Shown here one piece after another: positions 9,616-20,020 of a stretch of 64,000 nucleotides of DNA. The position numbers and the translations under genes were made by a program. Location of the stretch: contig JABHBL010000037.1 in NCBI GenBank assembly GCA_018673925.1, forward strand, positions 33,566 through 97,565, in the 5' to 3' direction. Numbering within the stretch: the stretch's first letter is position 1; every line of letters begins with the position of its first letter. The notes under the pieces were generated by a model. That model saw nothing but the letters and a program-made list of their open reading frames with translations. It did not search any database and was not told where the DNA came from. This stretch comes from Fidelibacterota bacterium. Its GTDB lineage: Bacteria > Fidelibacterota > UBA8477 > JABMPR01.

Positions 9616-10410
9616 CTACAGGGTTGGATAGGTTTGTAAATGTCCACCAGTAGAATCTGCTGTAACCACAAGCCAGGAATTACTAAATGGTGATCCAGGT
9701 AAAGTATCTCCATTTACTGAAAGCAGCGCAGCCTCACCGGGATATAACTTCAACTCGGTTGAATCAGTGAGGAGAATGCCCATGGATAGACCTGGTTCCT
9801 GGAACAAAGTGTCTGAGTGAACTAGACCATCATTACGGATGATAGAAAGAAAGTCAGTAGATGTGACTGTCAAACTATCTGAATTGGCAGAGAGGAGTGA
9901 ATCAGAAATGTTCATAGATTCCAGGCTCTCTGTAAGATTCATAGGGGGTAATAGTGAGGAAAGAGCATTGGATTCAATAGGATTATCTGGTTGCAAAAGA
10001 CTTTTTCCGACAATGATGACGATAATCATGACAATCACAACACCTACCAGACGGATAAGATTGCTCTGAGAACCTTTTTCCATCTCTAACAAGTTCTGAG
10101 CTTCAGAAAGTGTGGCACCACTCATATCAAGGGAAGCACCTGAATCTGAAGAAATATTGCCTGAAACACCCTGTTCACCTGTCAATTTGAGCTCATTCTC
10201 AAGTCCACGTAAAATATCCTCAACTGGATAATCGATGGCCTGGGCATAGGCTTTCATAAACAATCTGACATAGGGAACGGGGAGAATATGATAGTCACCC
10301 TGTTCAAGTGCCTGCAGGATGCGAACATTGATTTTTATATCCTCAGAGATCTCCTCCAGGATAAGTCCTTTTTTCAGGCGATGGTTTCTTAAGTCCTCAT
10401 GAAATGCCAC
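9616..10410 (-). CDS. RodZ-like helix-turn-helix membrane protein
   Basis: N-terminal HTH (LRNHRLKKGLILEEISEDIKINVRILQALEQGDYHILPVPYVRLFMKAYA), single TM, extracytoplasmic C-terminal domain. Confidence 0.8.
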   Translation of the reverse strand: MAFHEDLRNHRLKKGLILEEISEDIKINVRILQALEQGDYHILPVPYVRLFMKAYAQAIDYPVEDILRGLENELKLTGEQGVSGNISSDSGASLDMSGATLSEAQNLLEMEKGSQSNLIRLVGVVIVMIIVIIVGKSLLQPDNPIESNALSSLLPPMNLTESLESMNISDSLLSANSDSLTVTSTDFLSIIRNDGLVHSDTLFQEPGLSMGILLTDSTELKLYPGEAALLSVNGDTLPGSPFSNSWLVVTADSTGGHLQTYPTL

Positions 10411-10534
10411 GATTGTTCCTCTTCGCTAAGTGCTGATGAGTTTAAGTATTTTTCCACGTAAATCAAGACCGCAGAAGTTGAGGGGGTGGCTTTTATGAAT
10501 GATATTCCCAACAAAAAGGGAAATGTTTATAAGA

Positions 10535-11128
10535 TTATTTAAGGGTAATGGAGTGGTGACCAAGGAGCTTGTTTAAATTCTCATTAAAATCAGAAAGTGG
10601 TAATCCCACAACATTATAAAAACAGCCTTCAATGCGATCCACAAAGACACTGGAGTAATCCTGTATACCATAGGCTCCAGCTTTATCAAATGGAGCTCTC
10701 GATTCTATGTAATGGTTTATTTCATCCTGGCGGAGTTGCTTGAAATGAACCTGTGTCAACACATGATGAACCTGATTGATGCTACAGCTCTTCAATTGAA
10801 AACTGTAGGCGGTGATCACCTGATGATTCTTTCCTGAAAGCTGTCTAAGCATTTTATGGGCAGATGCTTCATCTTCAGGTTTTCCTAAAACTTCTTCACC
10901 TATGACAACGATAGTATCAGCACCCACCACAAGTGCGCCTGGATATTTATCGGATATCTCTGTAGCCTTGAGAGTTGCGAGATTTGACGCGTAATGTGCC
11001 GGATCGTGACCCACATAGGGTGGTTCATCCATATGACTGGGGATTACCTTGAATGAATAGCCAATCTGTTCCAGGAGATGTTTTCTGCGGGGAGAGGCGC
11101 TGGCTAGAATGAGCTGGGATTCAGGCAT
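10535..11128 (-). CDS. maf: Maf-family nucleotide pyrophosphatase
   Basis: LILASASPRRKHLLEQIG, VGADTIVVI, IEGCFYNVVGLPL. Confidence 0.93.
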   Translation of the reverse strand: MPESQLILASASPRRKHLLEQIGYSFKVIPSHMDEPPYVGHDPAHYASNLATLKATEISDKYPGALVVGADTIVVIGEEVLGKPEDEASAHKMLRQLSGKNHQVITAYSFQLKSCSINQVHHVLTQVHFKQLRQDEINHYIESRAPFDKAGAYGIQDYSSVFVDRIEGCFYNVVGLPLSDFNENLNKLLGHHSITLK

Positions 11129-14100
11129 TAACGCGTGATGACAATCTTTTGCATACTTTGGGCGGGCTCACTGAAATCATCACTAACTGCTTCGATAACC
11201 AGGATGTAGACACCATTGGCTATCTGATTTCCAAAACGATCTCGCCCATCCCAGGGGAATGAGTTAAATCCCTGATTTTGAAAACCCTGTGCATCAGATA
11301 TTATTTTGCGTCCTGCCAGCGTATAAATAGCATATTCCACATCGGCTGGATGCGAAAGCATGTAAGTGACGTCCGTTTGATCCTGCATGGGATTTGGGAA
11401 ATTGAAGAGATCATATATACGGAAGTCATTGGCGGCAAAAAACTCAAGTCGAACGCTTGCTTCACTAGGATTGTTTTGGCTATCCCAGGCTTTAGCAGAA
11501 ATGAGGTGCTCGCCCGGTGGAATCTCAGAAAGGAAGGCTAAAAGACGACCCAGGTCAGAATGATCCAGGTCATATTCAAATAATTCAGTCACATCGAATG
11601 CATTTTCCCAGTCCTCATCTATGGCAAGCGTGATACCGTGTCCTGCTACCCCAGTCAGGTTAATGCCCTGCTCATCACTTATTTCTATTTCCAGAGCCTC
11701 ATTTGCAGAAAAATGATCTCCATTGAGAAGTACCATGTTGTCAGAAATAAACAGAATCTCTGGACCTTGGTTGTCCAGTGCTGTGGAGTCCGTCCCCATA
11801 AAACTTAGTGTGTCAATGTAAGTGCTACCATCCAGCCCTGTTTCATCCCAGTACTGAACTCTGAGGATACCACCGGTGCCTGAATATTTGATATCCTTTG
11901 GCAGGGTAAAACTCCCAGAGAAATCACTATCATCCACAGAAATTAAACCTCGAAAAATTCGTTTGCCAGGTAGGACATAAGAAATACTACCAGTAGTATT
12001 ATTGTAACTGTTGTAAAATGATCTGGTCACAGGAGTTGGTGTATCGAAAACTGTGACGGCCGCTCTAGCCTCCGCTGAGAGAATGGTATCAGCTACTCCA
12101 GCGTAATTGACAGTACCCATAGCTTGAAAGACAGAAGGTGAAACCGTATCAATATGTCCTTTTCGCACTGGCGAAGCTAATCGTAGGGCTGGATCCGAGA
12201 ACAAAATGTATTTCTCATTGTTTGGATCAGATCCTGCTGTAATATTTTTTGCCATCATGACTGCATCACCTACGGTGAGTGATCTACCTGCATCCAATTC
12301 AGGAAATAGAAAATCAAAAAAGTCGGAAAGCAGAATCTCATTAAATACTGCATATGTCTTGCGCGTCGTTGATAAAATTCCAACTGCACCATTGTTTTCC
12401 ATGAGCATGAGCTCTTCAGGAACGCAAGATGAGTTCACATCATCATATTTTGCCCAGTCGCAGGTTCCAGCCACCCAGAAGGGGAGACGCATGCCTGTTT
12501 TGACCAGACCAAGATCGGAGGCAGTAAAAACCTCTTCCTGAGCCCATACCGTTGGGGAACCATGACCCAAATAATTCACCATCAGTGTTCCATTATACAA
12601 TTGTTGGAGAAATGCGTCGCGAGCTTTGGGCTTTTTGATATAGGGGGAATTAGGGTCTTGAACTTCTGGATACTCCGTGAGGTATACCTTGTTTACATGC
12701 ATGCTCGAAGGCAAAATATTGGCCAGGCCCTCTGTATCCCTGATATGCTCATATTCCACTCTAGTGCGACTAGGCCGGAGCGGGTCATCTGCCACCAGGG
12801 TCACTGAATTACGCCAGATTCCTGGCTCTGGGGTCAGCTCATAACTGATAATCTTATCTATCATTACCGCTAGTTGATCAGTTGTCTGTGCCGGCAATCT
12901 ACCAATGGCAATATCTGGTAAACGATCAAATTCACCAGATGCAATATGTGTATATCGATCATCCGTGGCATAGGAACTCACATCTGTGTTTCCATTTTTT
13001 TGAAAAGTGGGTATAATCATCTTGCTCTGACCAGTAATATTCCGGAAATCATAATCAGTATCACCGAGAAATAGAACATACCTGAGCTGGGGTGATGCCC
13101 AGTTAAAGTATACATAATGCAAAAAATGCTTGATGGCAGCAGGATCTTGAGTTCCAGCTGAAAATTCATTATAGATATCATCGATATAGACAATTTCAAC
13201 GTCAAGTTGCTCGTCAACAGGGACTTGTTCTTCACGCAGGGATTTGATCCTTTGGGCTTCACCTTCAAATACGTTGGGTGTGATGATGAGGTATTCAGCC
13301 TGCATGCCGGTGTGGCGTAGCTTTGGTTCACCCAGATTGGGGGCTTCAGTAAGTACCACGAGTTCAGGTTGGTCATCAGTAAATCCAATCAGTTCACGGA
13401 GACCATTTTCGGCCAATGTGAATTGATTGTTAGCTATTTGCCATTCCTGGACGACGGTTGGATTTGTGACATCCCATAAATGAAATGTGGGGGTAGTATC
13501 GTGGAAAATCACTTTACTCACACCACTGGGAAGGTCGACGGTTCCAAAGAGATAATCTGAAGATGGGGCAAGCTGCCTATTGTAGATCAATCTCAGGCTG
13601 TCTAAATATAAAATAGAGGCACTGGAATTACTACTGTACCCTATACTCAAGGTATTGATTCCATCTCGTAACATGTTTTCACCCGCTGTGCCACTAAGGA
13701 GAATTTGCTTGTAAGATCCAGGCCTGTCGCTCACGTTAAAGGGCACACCGTTCAACTCAACATCAAGAATATGTTGGAAATTTCCAGCATCGTAATCAAT
13801 AACCATGGTTGCATTAAACTTTATTTCTGAACCAAAATCGAGATAATTATCAGTAAAGTTGAGACTGAATTGATCCGAGCTTCCAGTAAGTTTTTCTCCG
13901 ACCCAGTTCACACCAGAATGCAGTTGATTGTGCAGCTCAGATTCATGGTAAATGCGTTTCTCATACGAGGTGATAGTGTTTGTTGCATCCAGGGTTGATT
14001 CTTGTAGTAAACTGACATTGTTGGCAGCCTGTGTATCCTGATCAGGGATACATAGCCAATAGTAGCGTTGAATACCATAGAGATGAGTGAAGCTATTGCT

Positions 14101-14994
14101 TTTAAAATTGCCATTCAGGGGTTGGGCGAAAAAGAGGATCTCATCATCACCACTCATTACGCCGTCTTCCAGTCCTTGAGTCTTTAAGCTGATAGCTTTC
14201 AGGTTCTCTGGATTGGGTGCGGTATTACTCAACTCAAAAGGGAGTGATTGACCTTCATAGAAGGGGGCATACACCTGCCAGCTCAATGGATTTGAATCAG
14301 GTATTGTCGCGGGGAAAGAGTTGGCATTAATTCGTTGGATACCCATCTCATTGATGGGGAATTGATACCATTGGCCTGCAGGTAGGGCACTGGCAGTCCG
14401 CTTTAAACTTTTAGGGCTAATTTTTGCCCAGTTTGATGCCATGTCCGAATTCAGGTAGGTAGAAATTATGTCAGTATCTTGCCGTTTTCCCCTGATTGAG
14501 CTTTTTGAAAAGGTCAATCGAAAAGTCAGATTTTCCAGGCGTTGACCTGATTCTGCGTAAGGCATGACCAGAATTCTTGCAGTATTGTAAGCGCGAAAGT
14601 CTTCCCCAGGAATGACATCTATAATTTGTGAAGATTGTACAATTGGCAGCTCCATATCTTCATGCAGCATATTGTTGCCAATTTGACCAGAAAGTTGATG
14701 ATCCTGACTGGATTGGGTATATAAAATCTCAATCTCAGGTAGCGTTCCATCTGGAGGTACGAGAATGGGGATAGTAAAAACGGGGAATATTTTTTCCTGC
14801 TCAGGATCATATGTAAAAGTAGCATCTGACCAGCGGGGAAGTTGAATACTTTCTCCACCAATCTCGTATTCATACAATTCAGGAGATTCAATCTCTATTC
14901 CGACTGTCATGCTTTGCGACTTCGCCTCAAACACAGTAATGTCCATCGCAGTGAGAGAGGTGGTGAGTATGATAAATGCAATTAGTTTATTCAT
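11128..14994 (-). CDS. PorU-type gingipain-family (C25) type IX secretion sortase with C-terminal FlgD-like/T9SS sorting-like domain
   Basis: Caspase-like/C25 signature VNYLGHGSP...AGTCDWAKYDD; C-terminal YDLFNFPNPMQDQT...WDGRDRFGNQIANGVYIL. Confidence 0.85.
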   Translation of the reverse strand: MNKLIAFIILTTSLTAMDITVFEAKSQSMTVGIEIESPELYEYEIGGESIQLPRWSDATFTYDPEQEKIFPVFTIPILVPPDGTLPEIEILYTQSSQDHQLSGQIGNNMLHEDMELPIVQSSQIIDVIPGEDFRAYNTARILVMPYAESGQRLENLTFRLTFSKSSIRGKRQDTDIISTYLNSDMASNWAKISPKSLKRTASALPAGQWYQFPINEMGIQRINANSFPATIPDSNPLSWQVYAPFYEGQSLPFELSNTAPNPENLKAISLKTQGLEDGVMSGDDEILFFAQPLNGNFKSNSFTHLYGIQRYYWLCIPDQDTQAANNVSLLQESTLDATNTITSYEKRIYHESELHNQLHSGVNWVGEKLTGSSDQFSLNFTDNYLDFGSEIKFNATMVIDYDAGNFQHILDVELNGVPFNVSDRPGSYKQILLSGTAGENMLRDGINTLSIGYSSNSSASILYLDSLRLIYNRQLAPSSDYLFGTVDLPSGVSKVIFHDTTPTFHLWDVTNPTVVQEWQIANNQFTLAENGLRELIGFTDDQPELVVLTEAPNLGEPKLRHTGMQAEYLIITPNVFEGEAQRIKSLREEQVPVDEQLDVEIVYIDDIYNEFSAGTQDPAAIKHFLHYVYFNWASPQLRYVLFLGDTDYDFRNITGQSKMIIPTFQKNGNTDVSSYATDDRYTHIASGEFDRLPDIAIGRLPAQTTDQLAVMIDKIISYELTPEPGIWRNSVTLVADDPLRPSRTRVEYEHIRDTEGLANILPSSMHVNKVYLTEYPEVQDPNSPYIKKPKARDAFLQQLYNGTLMVNYLGHGSPTVWAQEEVFTASDLGLVKTGMRLPFWVAGTCDWAKYDDVNSSCVPEELMLMENNGAVGILSTTRKTYAVFNEILLSDFFDFLFPELDAGRSLTVGDAVMMAKNITAGSDPNNEKYILFSDPALRLASPVRKGHIDTVSPSVFQAMGTVNYAGVADTILSAEARAAVTVFDTPTPVTRSFYNSYNNTTGSISYVLPGKRIFRGLISVDDSDFSGSFTLPKDIKYSGTGGILRVQYWDETGLDGSTYIDTLSFMGTDSTALDNQGPEILFISDNMVLLNGDHFSANEALEIEISDEQGINLTGVAGHGITLAIDEDWENAFDVTELFEYDLDHSDLGRLLAFLSEIPPGEHLISAKAWDSQNNPSEASVRLEFFAANDFRIYDLFNFPNPMQDQTDVTYMLSHPADVEYAIYTLAGRKIISDAQGFQNQGFNSFPWDGRDRFGNQIANGVYILVIEAVSDDFSEPAQSMQKIVITR

Positions 14995-15117
14995 GAATTC
15001 CTAAACGTAAATCCCGCCGGATTGTTCCTCAGTCATATTTGGTAATAATAATTGAAATGTCCCTTCCACAAAGGGAAATGATACATATAGAGATTTTCAA
15101 AATGGGTAAACAATTAT

Positions 15118-15825
15118 CTAGAGCGATTGAACCAGTGATGCTCCAATGAAAATTTCTACACGGCGATTAATTTCTCGACCCGCCTGGGTTGTGTTATCGC
15201 CAATGGGTTGAAATTCTCCAAATCCCCCGATAGCAAAAATAGATGCTGATAGCTCGGTCCGTTCCTGGAGCTGTATCATGATTGACTGAGCCCTGGCTGC
15301 GCTCAATTCCCAATTGTCACGATATAGAGCATTTCTGGTAAGCGGCATATTATCTGTGTGTCCCTCAATTCGAATTTCTACCAACCAACGTAATCCCGAA
15401 GATTCAAGCTCTTTCAAGAAGGAGGCATGTTCGGTGTCGAGGAGGTGAAAGATATGTAGGTTTCGAATGGAAGTAGCCACTGCATCTAACTGGTAGAGGT
15501 GAGTATTCCGTGGTTGAGCAGAAGCGACCTCGAAAAGTCTCGGGTCATCTAGAGTAATCTGTACACCCTTTGAATTGCGTGAGACTGAAATTTCTTCAAT
15601 ACCAGCACTGTTCATGACTTCTTGCACTTCCGTTGCAGCTTCGTCGAGTCGATCGTTCACCCAGGCATGTACCTTATTGATCTGGCCGGCCCGAACGGTG
15701 ATCATCATGATAAAAAAGCAGATTAATAGGGTGACAGTATCACCGTATGAGAGCACCCAGCTTGAGCGGGCATTACCGGCAACCTTAGCTATACGTTCTG
15801 CTCGGTTAGCCATTATCGATCTCAA
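15118..15825 (-). CDS. MotB-like/OmpA C-terminal domain protein (second copy)
   Basis: N-terminal TM with WVLSYGDTVTLLICFFIMM; C-terminal OmpA-like IEGHTDNMPL...RDNWELSAARA...NRRVEIF. Confidence 0.85.
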   Translation of the reverse strand: MRSIMANRAERIAKVAGNARSSWVLSYGDTVTLLICFFIMMITVRAGQINKVHAWVNDRLDEAATEVQEVMNSAGIEEISVSRNSKGVQITLDDPRLFEVASAQPRNTHLYQLDAVATSIRNLHIFHLLDTEHASFLKELESSGLRWLVEIRIEGHTDNMPLTRNALYRDNWELSAARAQSIMIQLQERTELSASIFAIGGFGEFQPIGDNTTQAGREINRRVEIFIGASLVQSL

Positions 15826-16498
15826 TCAGTTGAATATCTAAATAAATTTCTACACGGCGATTTTCATCATAATTGCGTTCATCCACGAGGGGGTGAAAGG
15901 GACCATATCCGGAAATGGAGAAAAAAGATTCAGGAATTGTCGTTTCATTGATCAGGTATTGGGCTACTTGGTGGGCTCTGGCAGTGGATAAATCCCAATT
16001 GTCCCGGAATCGGGAAGATCGTCCCAGAGGTACTGCATCAGAGTGTCCTTCGATACGAACATTAATTATAATGGTTTTTCCCGTAGCCTCCAGTTTTGCA
16101 AAAATATCTTTGTTACGAATGGGGATCTTTTCCAGCTCCAACCCACCGATGATCTGGGCCACAGTTCTCAGATAAAATATAAAATTGATGACAATCTGAT
16201 CTTCACCGGATTGAAAAAAGGTTTGATCACCAATCTCCGAGGGAATGAGGAGTTTGATACCCTTTGGACCAGCATGTTCCACGTATAGCCAATCCAATTG
16301 GCGTACCTGCTTCTCGTTCATGACCTTGGCATAGATGACATCTTTCATCTGGTCGGCGAATTTGAAGGTGGTGTTGGCATCCTGCTCAGCTTTGATAATC
16401 AGAAGCAGAAAGAAAGCCAGCAAACCAGTTAGAAGATCACTATATGTAACCTTCCAGGAGTTGGATGCCCGTTCAGCGATTAATGAGATGTCAGGCAT
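15806..16498 (-). CDS. MotB-like/OmpA C-terminal domain protein (first copy)
   Basis: SWKVTYSDLLTGLLAFFLLLI with conserved TM Asp; OmpA-like IEGHSDAVPL...RDNWDLSTARA...NRRVEIYL. Confidence 0.87.
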   Translation of the reverse strand: MPDISLIAERASNSWKVTYSDLLTGLLAFFLLLIIKAEQDANTTFKFADQMKDVIYAKVMNEKQVRQLDWLYVEHAGPKGIKLLIPSEIGDQTFFQSGEDQIVINFIFYLRTVAQIIGGLELEKIPIRNKDIFAKLEATGKTIIINVRIEGHSDAVPLGRSSRFRDNWDLSTARAHQVAQYLINETTIPESFFSISGYGPFHPLVDERNYDENRRVEIYLDIQLIEIDNG

Positions 16499-16504
16499 AT
16501 AAAG

Positions 16505-17332
16505 TTAGTCTGTGGCTTGTCTTGCAGCCTTCCGTGTATCCTTGTCAACAAAAGTAAGCAGCTTTTCACGCATGATCAGTGGATGTTCTTTGGAGTGGAT
16601 ACTTAGAATTCCAGCTTTGATAATATTGAGACCATGAACCTCAGCATCAGAACGTGCTTTCAACTTACCGGCAATAGGAATAAAAAGGAGATTGGCCAGC
16701 AACACACCATAAAAGGTGGTCACCAGGGCGATACCCATACCCTGCAACAGAGCTGACATGGAATCCTGAGCACCTGTAGCATAGCTGTCAACTGTGGAGG
16801 TGGCAGCTTGACGAGTCATCATGAGGATTAAACCCATCACGGTTCCAAGGAGACCGAAAGCGGGGGCATATGAACCCATATTATAGAAGATTTCCTGACC
16901 ATTTGAGTGTCGATCAATCATGGAGTTGAGCTCATTGTTGAGAAAATTTTCGAGTTTTTTTGGGTCTCTTTCAAGAATTGCATTCTCTAGTCCCATCTGG
17001 AGATAGTGGTTATCGACACCGTCTAGAATAGTCTCCAGGGAAGGAAGACCTTTTTTTCTGGCCTGCTCACTATATTGAGCTAATTCATCGATGACTTCCA
17101 TATGATTAAATGCAGTTCCATTGGAAAATGCCTGGAGGGAAACCTTGAGCATACCAATGACATTCTTCAGAGGATAGTTCACAAGAGTTGCAGCGAAAGT
17201 ACCACCTAAAACAATAGCCAGACCACGCAGATTGAAGAATGTTTCTGGAGGTGTAAAGGTGCCTGGTTCTGACATGCCAAAGAAGACCAGGAACAAACCG
17301 AAAAGTAAACCAATAATGGTTGCAATATCCAT
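16505..17332 (-). CDS. motA: MotA/TolQ/ExbB-family stator protein, MotA-like
   Basis: GTFAATLVNYPL, GSYAPAFGLLGTVMGLI, GMGIALVTTFYGVLLANLLFIPIAGKL. Confidence 0.9.
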   Translation of the reverse strand: MDIATIIGLLFGLFLVFFGMSEPGTFTPPETFFNLRGLAIVLGGTFAATLVNYPLKNVIGMLKVSLQAFSNGTAFNHMEVIDELAQYSEQARKKGLPSLETILDGVDNHYLQMGLENAILERDPKKLENFLNNELNSMIDRHSNGQEIFYNMGSYAPAFGLLGTVMGLILMMTRQAATSTVDSYATGAQDSMSALLQGMGIALVTTFYGVLLANLLFIPIAGKLKARSDAEVHGLNIIKAGILSIHSKEHPLIMREKLLTFVDKDTRKAARQATD

Positions 17333-17372
17333 ATTTTCCCCTTGGGATTATTTCAATAATTCGTGAATCAAA

Positions 17373-17825
17373 TTACTCTGAATACAATGTTTCTGCCCAG
17401 CCCGTGAGCGTTTCTATTTGGCTATCACTCAAACTAGCACCTGGGTGCAATAGTAGATAAGGTAAGATGGGCATTTCACCCTCTTCTAAAACTTCCAGTA
17501 TCTCGTCTGCAATATCAGTGCTATCAAATGCATCCAAATCAGAAAATTCTGAAAAATTAAGATGTTTTCTGCCTTCAACAACATCACGTGTGATCAAGAA
17601 TGATCCCGGGGCGATACGGCTATACCAGGGCCATTCAGTTTCATTTGAATGACAGTCATAGCACGAGGTTTTAAGTATTAATTTTATTTCTGAAGGCGCG
17701 GAAGCATCCTGAATAATCGGTGGGTTTGTCTGATTAAGGGGAACGAGCTGCATAATAATGAACAATCCAACAATAACGATCAGTACTATTTTTGTTCGAG
17801 TCACAAAATCCTCCTTTAAAATCAA
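17373..17825 (-). CDS. haem-binding domain protein (c-type, single CxxCH)
   Basis: Signal/TM N-terminus, TSCYDCHSNETEWPWYSRIAP. Confidence 0.8.
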   Translation of the reverse strand: MILKEDFVTRTKIVLIVIVGLFIIMQLVPLNQTNPPIIQDASAPSEIKLILKTSCYDCHSNETEWPWYSRIAPGSFLITRDVVEGRKHLNFSEFSDLDAFDSTDIADEILEVLEEGEMPILPYLLLHPGASLSDSQIETLTGWAETLYSE

Positions 17826-17905
17826 TTATGACAACATAATTAATGAGGAGGAAATATAAAGTCTTATTTGGGTGAGAATCGGCGTGTAAGCTCTACTGAG
17901 AAATA

Positions 17906-17933
17906 AAAAACGGGAAGCAAGCTCCCCGTTTTT
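17906..17933 (-). terminator. Rho-independent terminator for the ppiD-like gene or the adjacent minus transcript
   Basis: AAAAACGGG...CCCGTTTTT inverted repeat with U tract on minus strand. Confidence 0.6.
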
Positions 17934-17956
17934 AGAAAAAATATTTATGTCAAATT

Positions 17957-19774
17957 TTATAGCATTCTAAGACGATTATCCATGACATCGGCATTTTCCC
18001 GGAGTGACAATAGATATTCACTCCAGACTTCATTCTGTCGTGTTTTAGTCAGGCTATCGTACAGACCATCATACTGGGTTGCGAAGTCTTCTTCACTAAA
18101 GTCTGAGCGTGCATTTAATCTGACGACAATAGCTCCACGGGGTGTGTCAAAGACGGGTGAAATTGAACCTGCCTTGGCATTTTCCAGAAAACCGAAAATC
18201 TCATAGACTCGACCCAGTCCTTTGAGGCTGGTATTGCCCTTTGCACCTTCGACTGTTTCGTGTGTCAGACCATCACGATCATCCAATTTTATGCTGGCCC
18301 AATCGTTCTCAGGATCCAGTTGAGTGAGGAGGGCAGAAGCGGCATCATTTGCCAGTGACTGCTTTTTCTCATTCATCAATTTACGTTTGATGCTGACTTT
18401 AGCATTGTCATAAGGTCTGGCACCAGCAGGATTGATTTCTGAGAGCATGAAAATTGCAAAATGGGTCTCATTCTGCATCACGCTACTATGAGCACCAACT
18501 TCTGAGAGATAGGCAAAACGGACAGCAGACTGAAAAGATCCAACGCCAGAAACAAAGGTGTCCTTCTGATTCAGCTTGTTGCTGGTGGTGGTTGACATTT
18601 CGAGAGAATCAACGGCTTTTTCAAATCCTAGTTCATCGGCCAAAAATTCAAGATTTTTCAAATTTCTTCTGATATGATCACGCGTGGTCTCACTGGGACG
18701 AATTTCTATGAGGATATGGCGAGCTTCTACTTCAGGCTGGCCCTCCACTTCTCTGGCAGACTCAACTTTGATGAGGTGAAAACCAAACTGAGTCAACACG
18801 GGACCTACAACTTCACCTATTGGAGCAGCAAAGGCTGCTTCTTCAAATGGTTTAGCCATTTTACCTTTTCCAAACCAACCAAGAAATCCACCATTTGGAG
18901 CTGAAGGACCTTCAGATTGAATTTGAGCCGTAGCCTCAAAGGAGGCTCCTGCCATAAGTTCAGACTGGATGTCCTTAATAAGGTTCAGGGCTCTGGCTGT
19001 ATCTGATGGTGTTGCCTTGATTTCAGTTGAAATCAGATTTAGAACCCGAGATTCTTGTTGTTGGTAATCATCAATATTCAGATCATAAAAGTTTTGGATC
19101 TCAGCTTCTGAGATTTCTGCCTCACCATCCTGATAAAGCGAGCTTTTTACAAAGAGATAGTCTAGATCAAAGGAAATATTGTTCTTCATATACTCTGCAC
19201 GGACTTCAGCATCTGATACTTGAGTGGTGGAGAGTACTTTTTGCTGCAATTTTTCAACGGGAACTATGGAAGCAACTTGCTGACTCATTGCCGTCCAGAA
19301 AGTAGCGGCTTCAGGTGAATTTACCGCTTCCTGATAGGCGTTATAATCGAATTCACCTGCTTCTGAAACAAAATATTGACGAACACTGGGATGGATGTTT
19401 TCGGAGAAATAATACTTAAGCTCATCGTTGGAAACAGTAATACCCTGATTCTTAATCTCCTGCTGAATCAGAATTTGAGTCACCATGGTTTCCCAAACTT
19501 GATCAGTCAATTGAACCATTTGCTGCTCGGTTGGCTCACTTCCATTACGTTCTCTATAGTTTTCTCGTTCATTCTGAAGGGAACGCATAAAAACTTCTCT
19601 GGTAAGCTCCTGATCATTGACCATGGTAAAGGCATTGGGTTGATTGCCACTGAGCAGGTCCGTGATATCGGCACCTCCAACCAAACCACCGACAGACATG
19701 GTCAGTACGAAGACAATAACCAGAAATATCATGATCCCGGCCATGTTGTCCCGCATTTTATTCATCACACCCAT
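17957..19774 (-). CDS. SurA/PpiD-like periplasmic peptidylprolyl isomerase
   Basis: N-terminal TM (MNKMRDNMAGIMIFLVIVFVLTM), SurA_N region, parvulin FLGWFGKGKMAKPFEEAAFA...GFHLIKVE and second ARHILIEI segment. Confidence 0.88.
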   Translation of the reverse strand: MGVMNKMRDNMAGIMIFLVIVFVLTMSVGGLVGGADITDLLSGNQPNAFTMVNDQELTREVFMRSLQNERENYRERNGSEPTEQQMVQLTDQVWETMVTQILIQQEIKNQGITVSNDELKYYFSENIHPSVRQYFVSEAGEFDYNAYQEAVNSPEAATFWTAMSQQVASIVPVEKLQQKVLSTTQVSDAEVRAEYMKNNISFDLDYLFVKSSLYQDGEAEISEAEIQNFYDLNIDDYQQQESRVLNLISTEIKATPSDTARALNLIKDIQSELMAGASFEATAQIQSEGPSAPNGGFLGWFGKGKMAKPFEEAAFAAPIGEVVGPVLTQFGFHLIKVESAREVEGQPEVEARHILIEIRPSETTRDHIRRNLKNLEFLADELGFEKAVDSLEMSTTTSNKLNQKDTFVSGVGSFQSAVRFAYLSEVGAHSSVMQNETHFAIFMLSEINPAGARPYDNAKVSIKRKLMNEKKQSLANDAASALLTQLDPENDWASIKLDDRDGLTHETVEGAKGNTSLKGLGRVYEIFGFLENAKAGSISPVFDTPRGAIVVRLNARSDFSEEDFATQYDGLYDSLTKTRQNEVWSEYLLSLRENADVMDNRLRML

Positions 19775-20020
19775 TTTGTTATTCCTCCTGCGCTACTTGT
19801 AGCGTATAAAAATTTTGGATTTAAAAAAAGCCGCCCAATATAGTTTGACACACATGGGGTTGCAAGGGTGGCTGGTCTTGTATTCGAGATGTAATTAATG
19901 TGAGGTGAGGACAGTTTTCCCAAACCTTCCCCAGGCACTGCCAACACTTCTAAATATCTCAGTCCCGACAATTGTGACAATATCAATCGCATTAATTCAG
20001 GTCGTGAATATATTGCTCAC

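Noticed and set aside
19376-19843. 155-aa plus-strand ORF
   Set aside because: Antisense to the PpiD/SurA-like gene; no recognisable domain.
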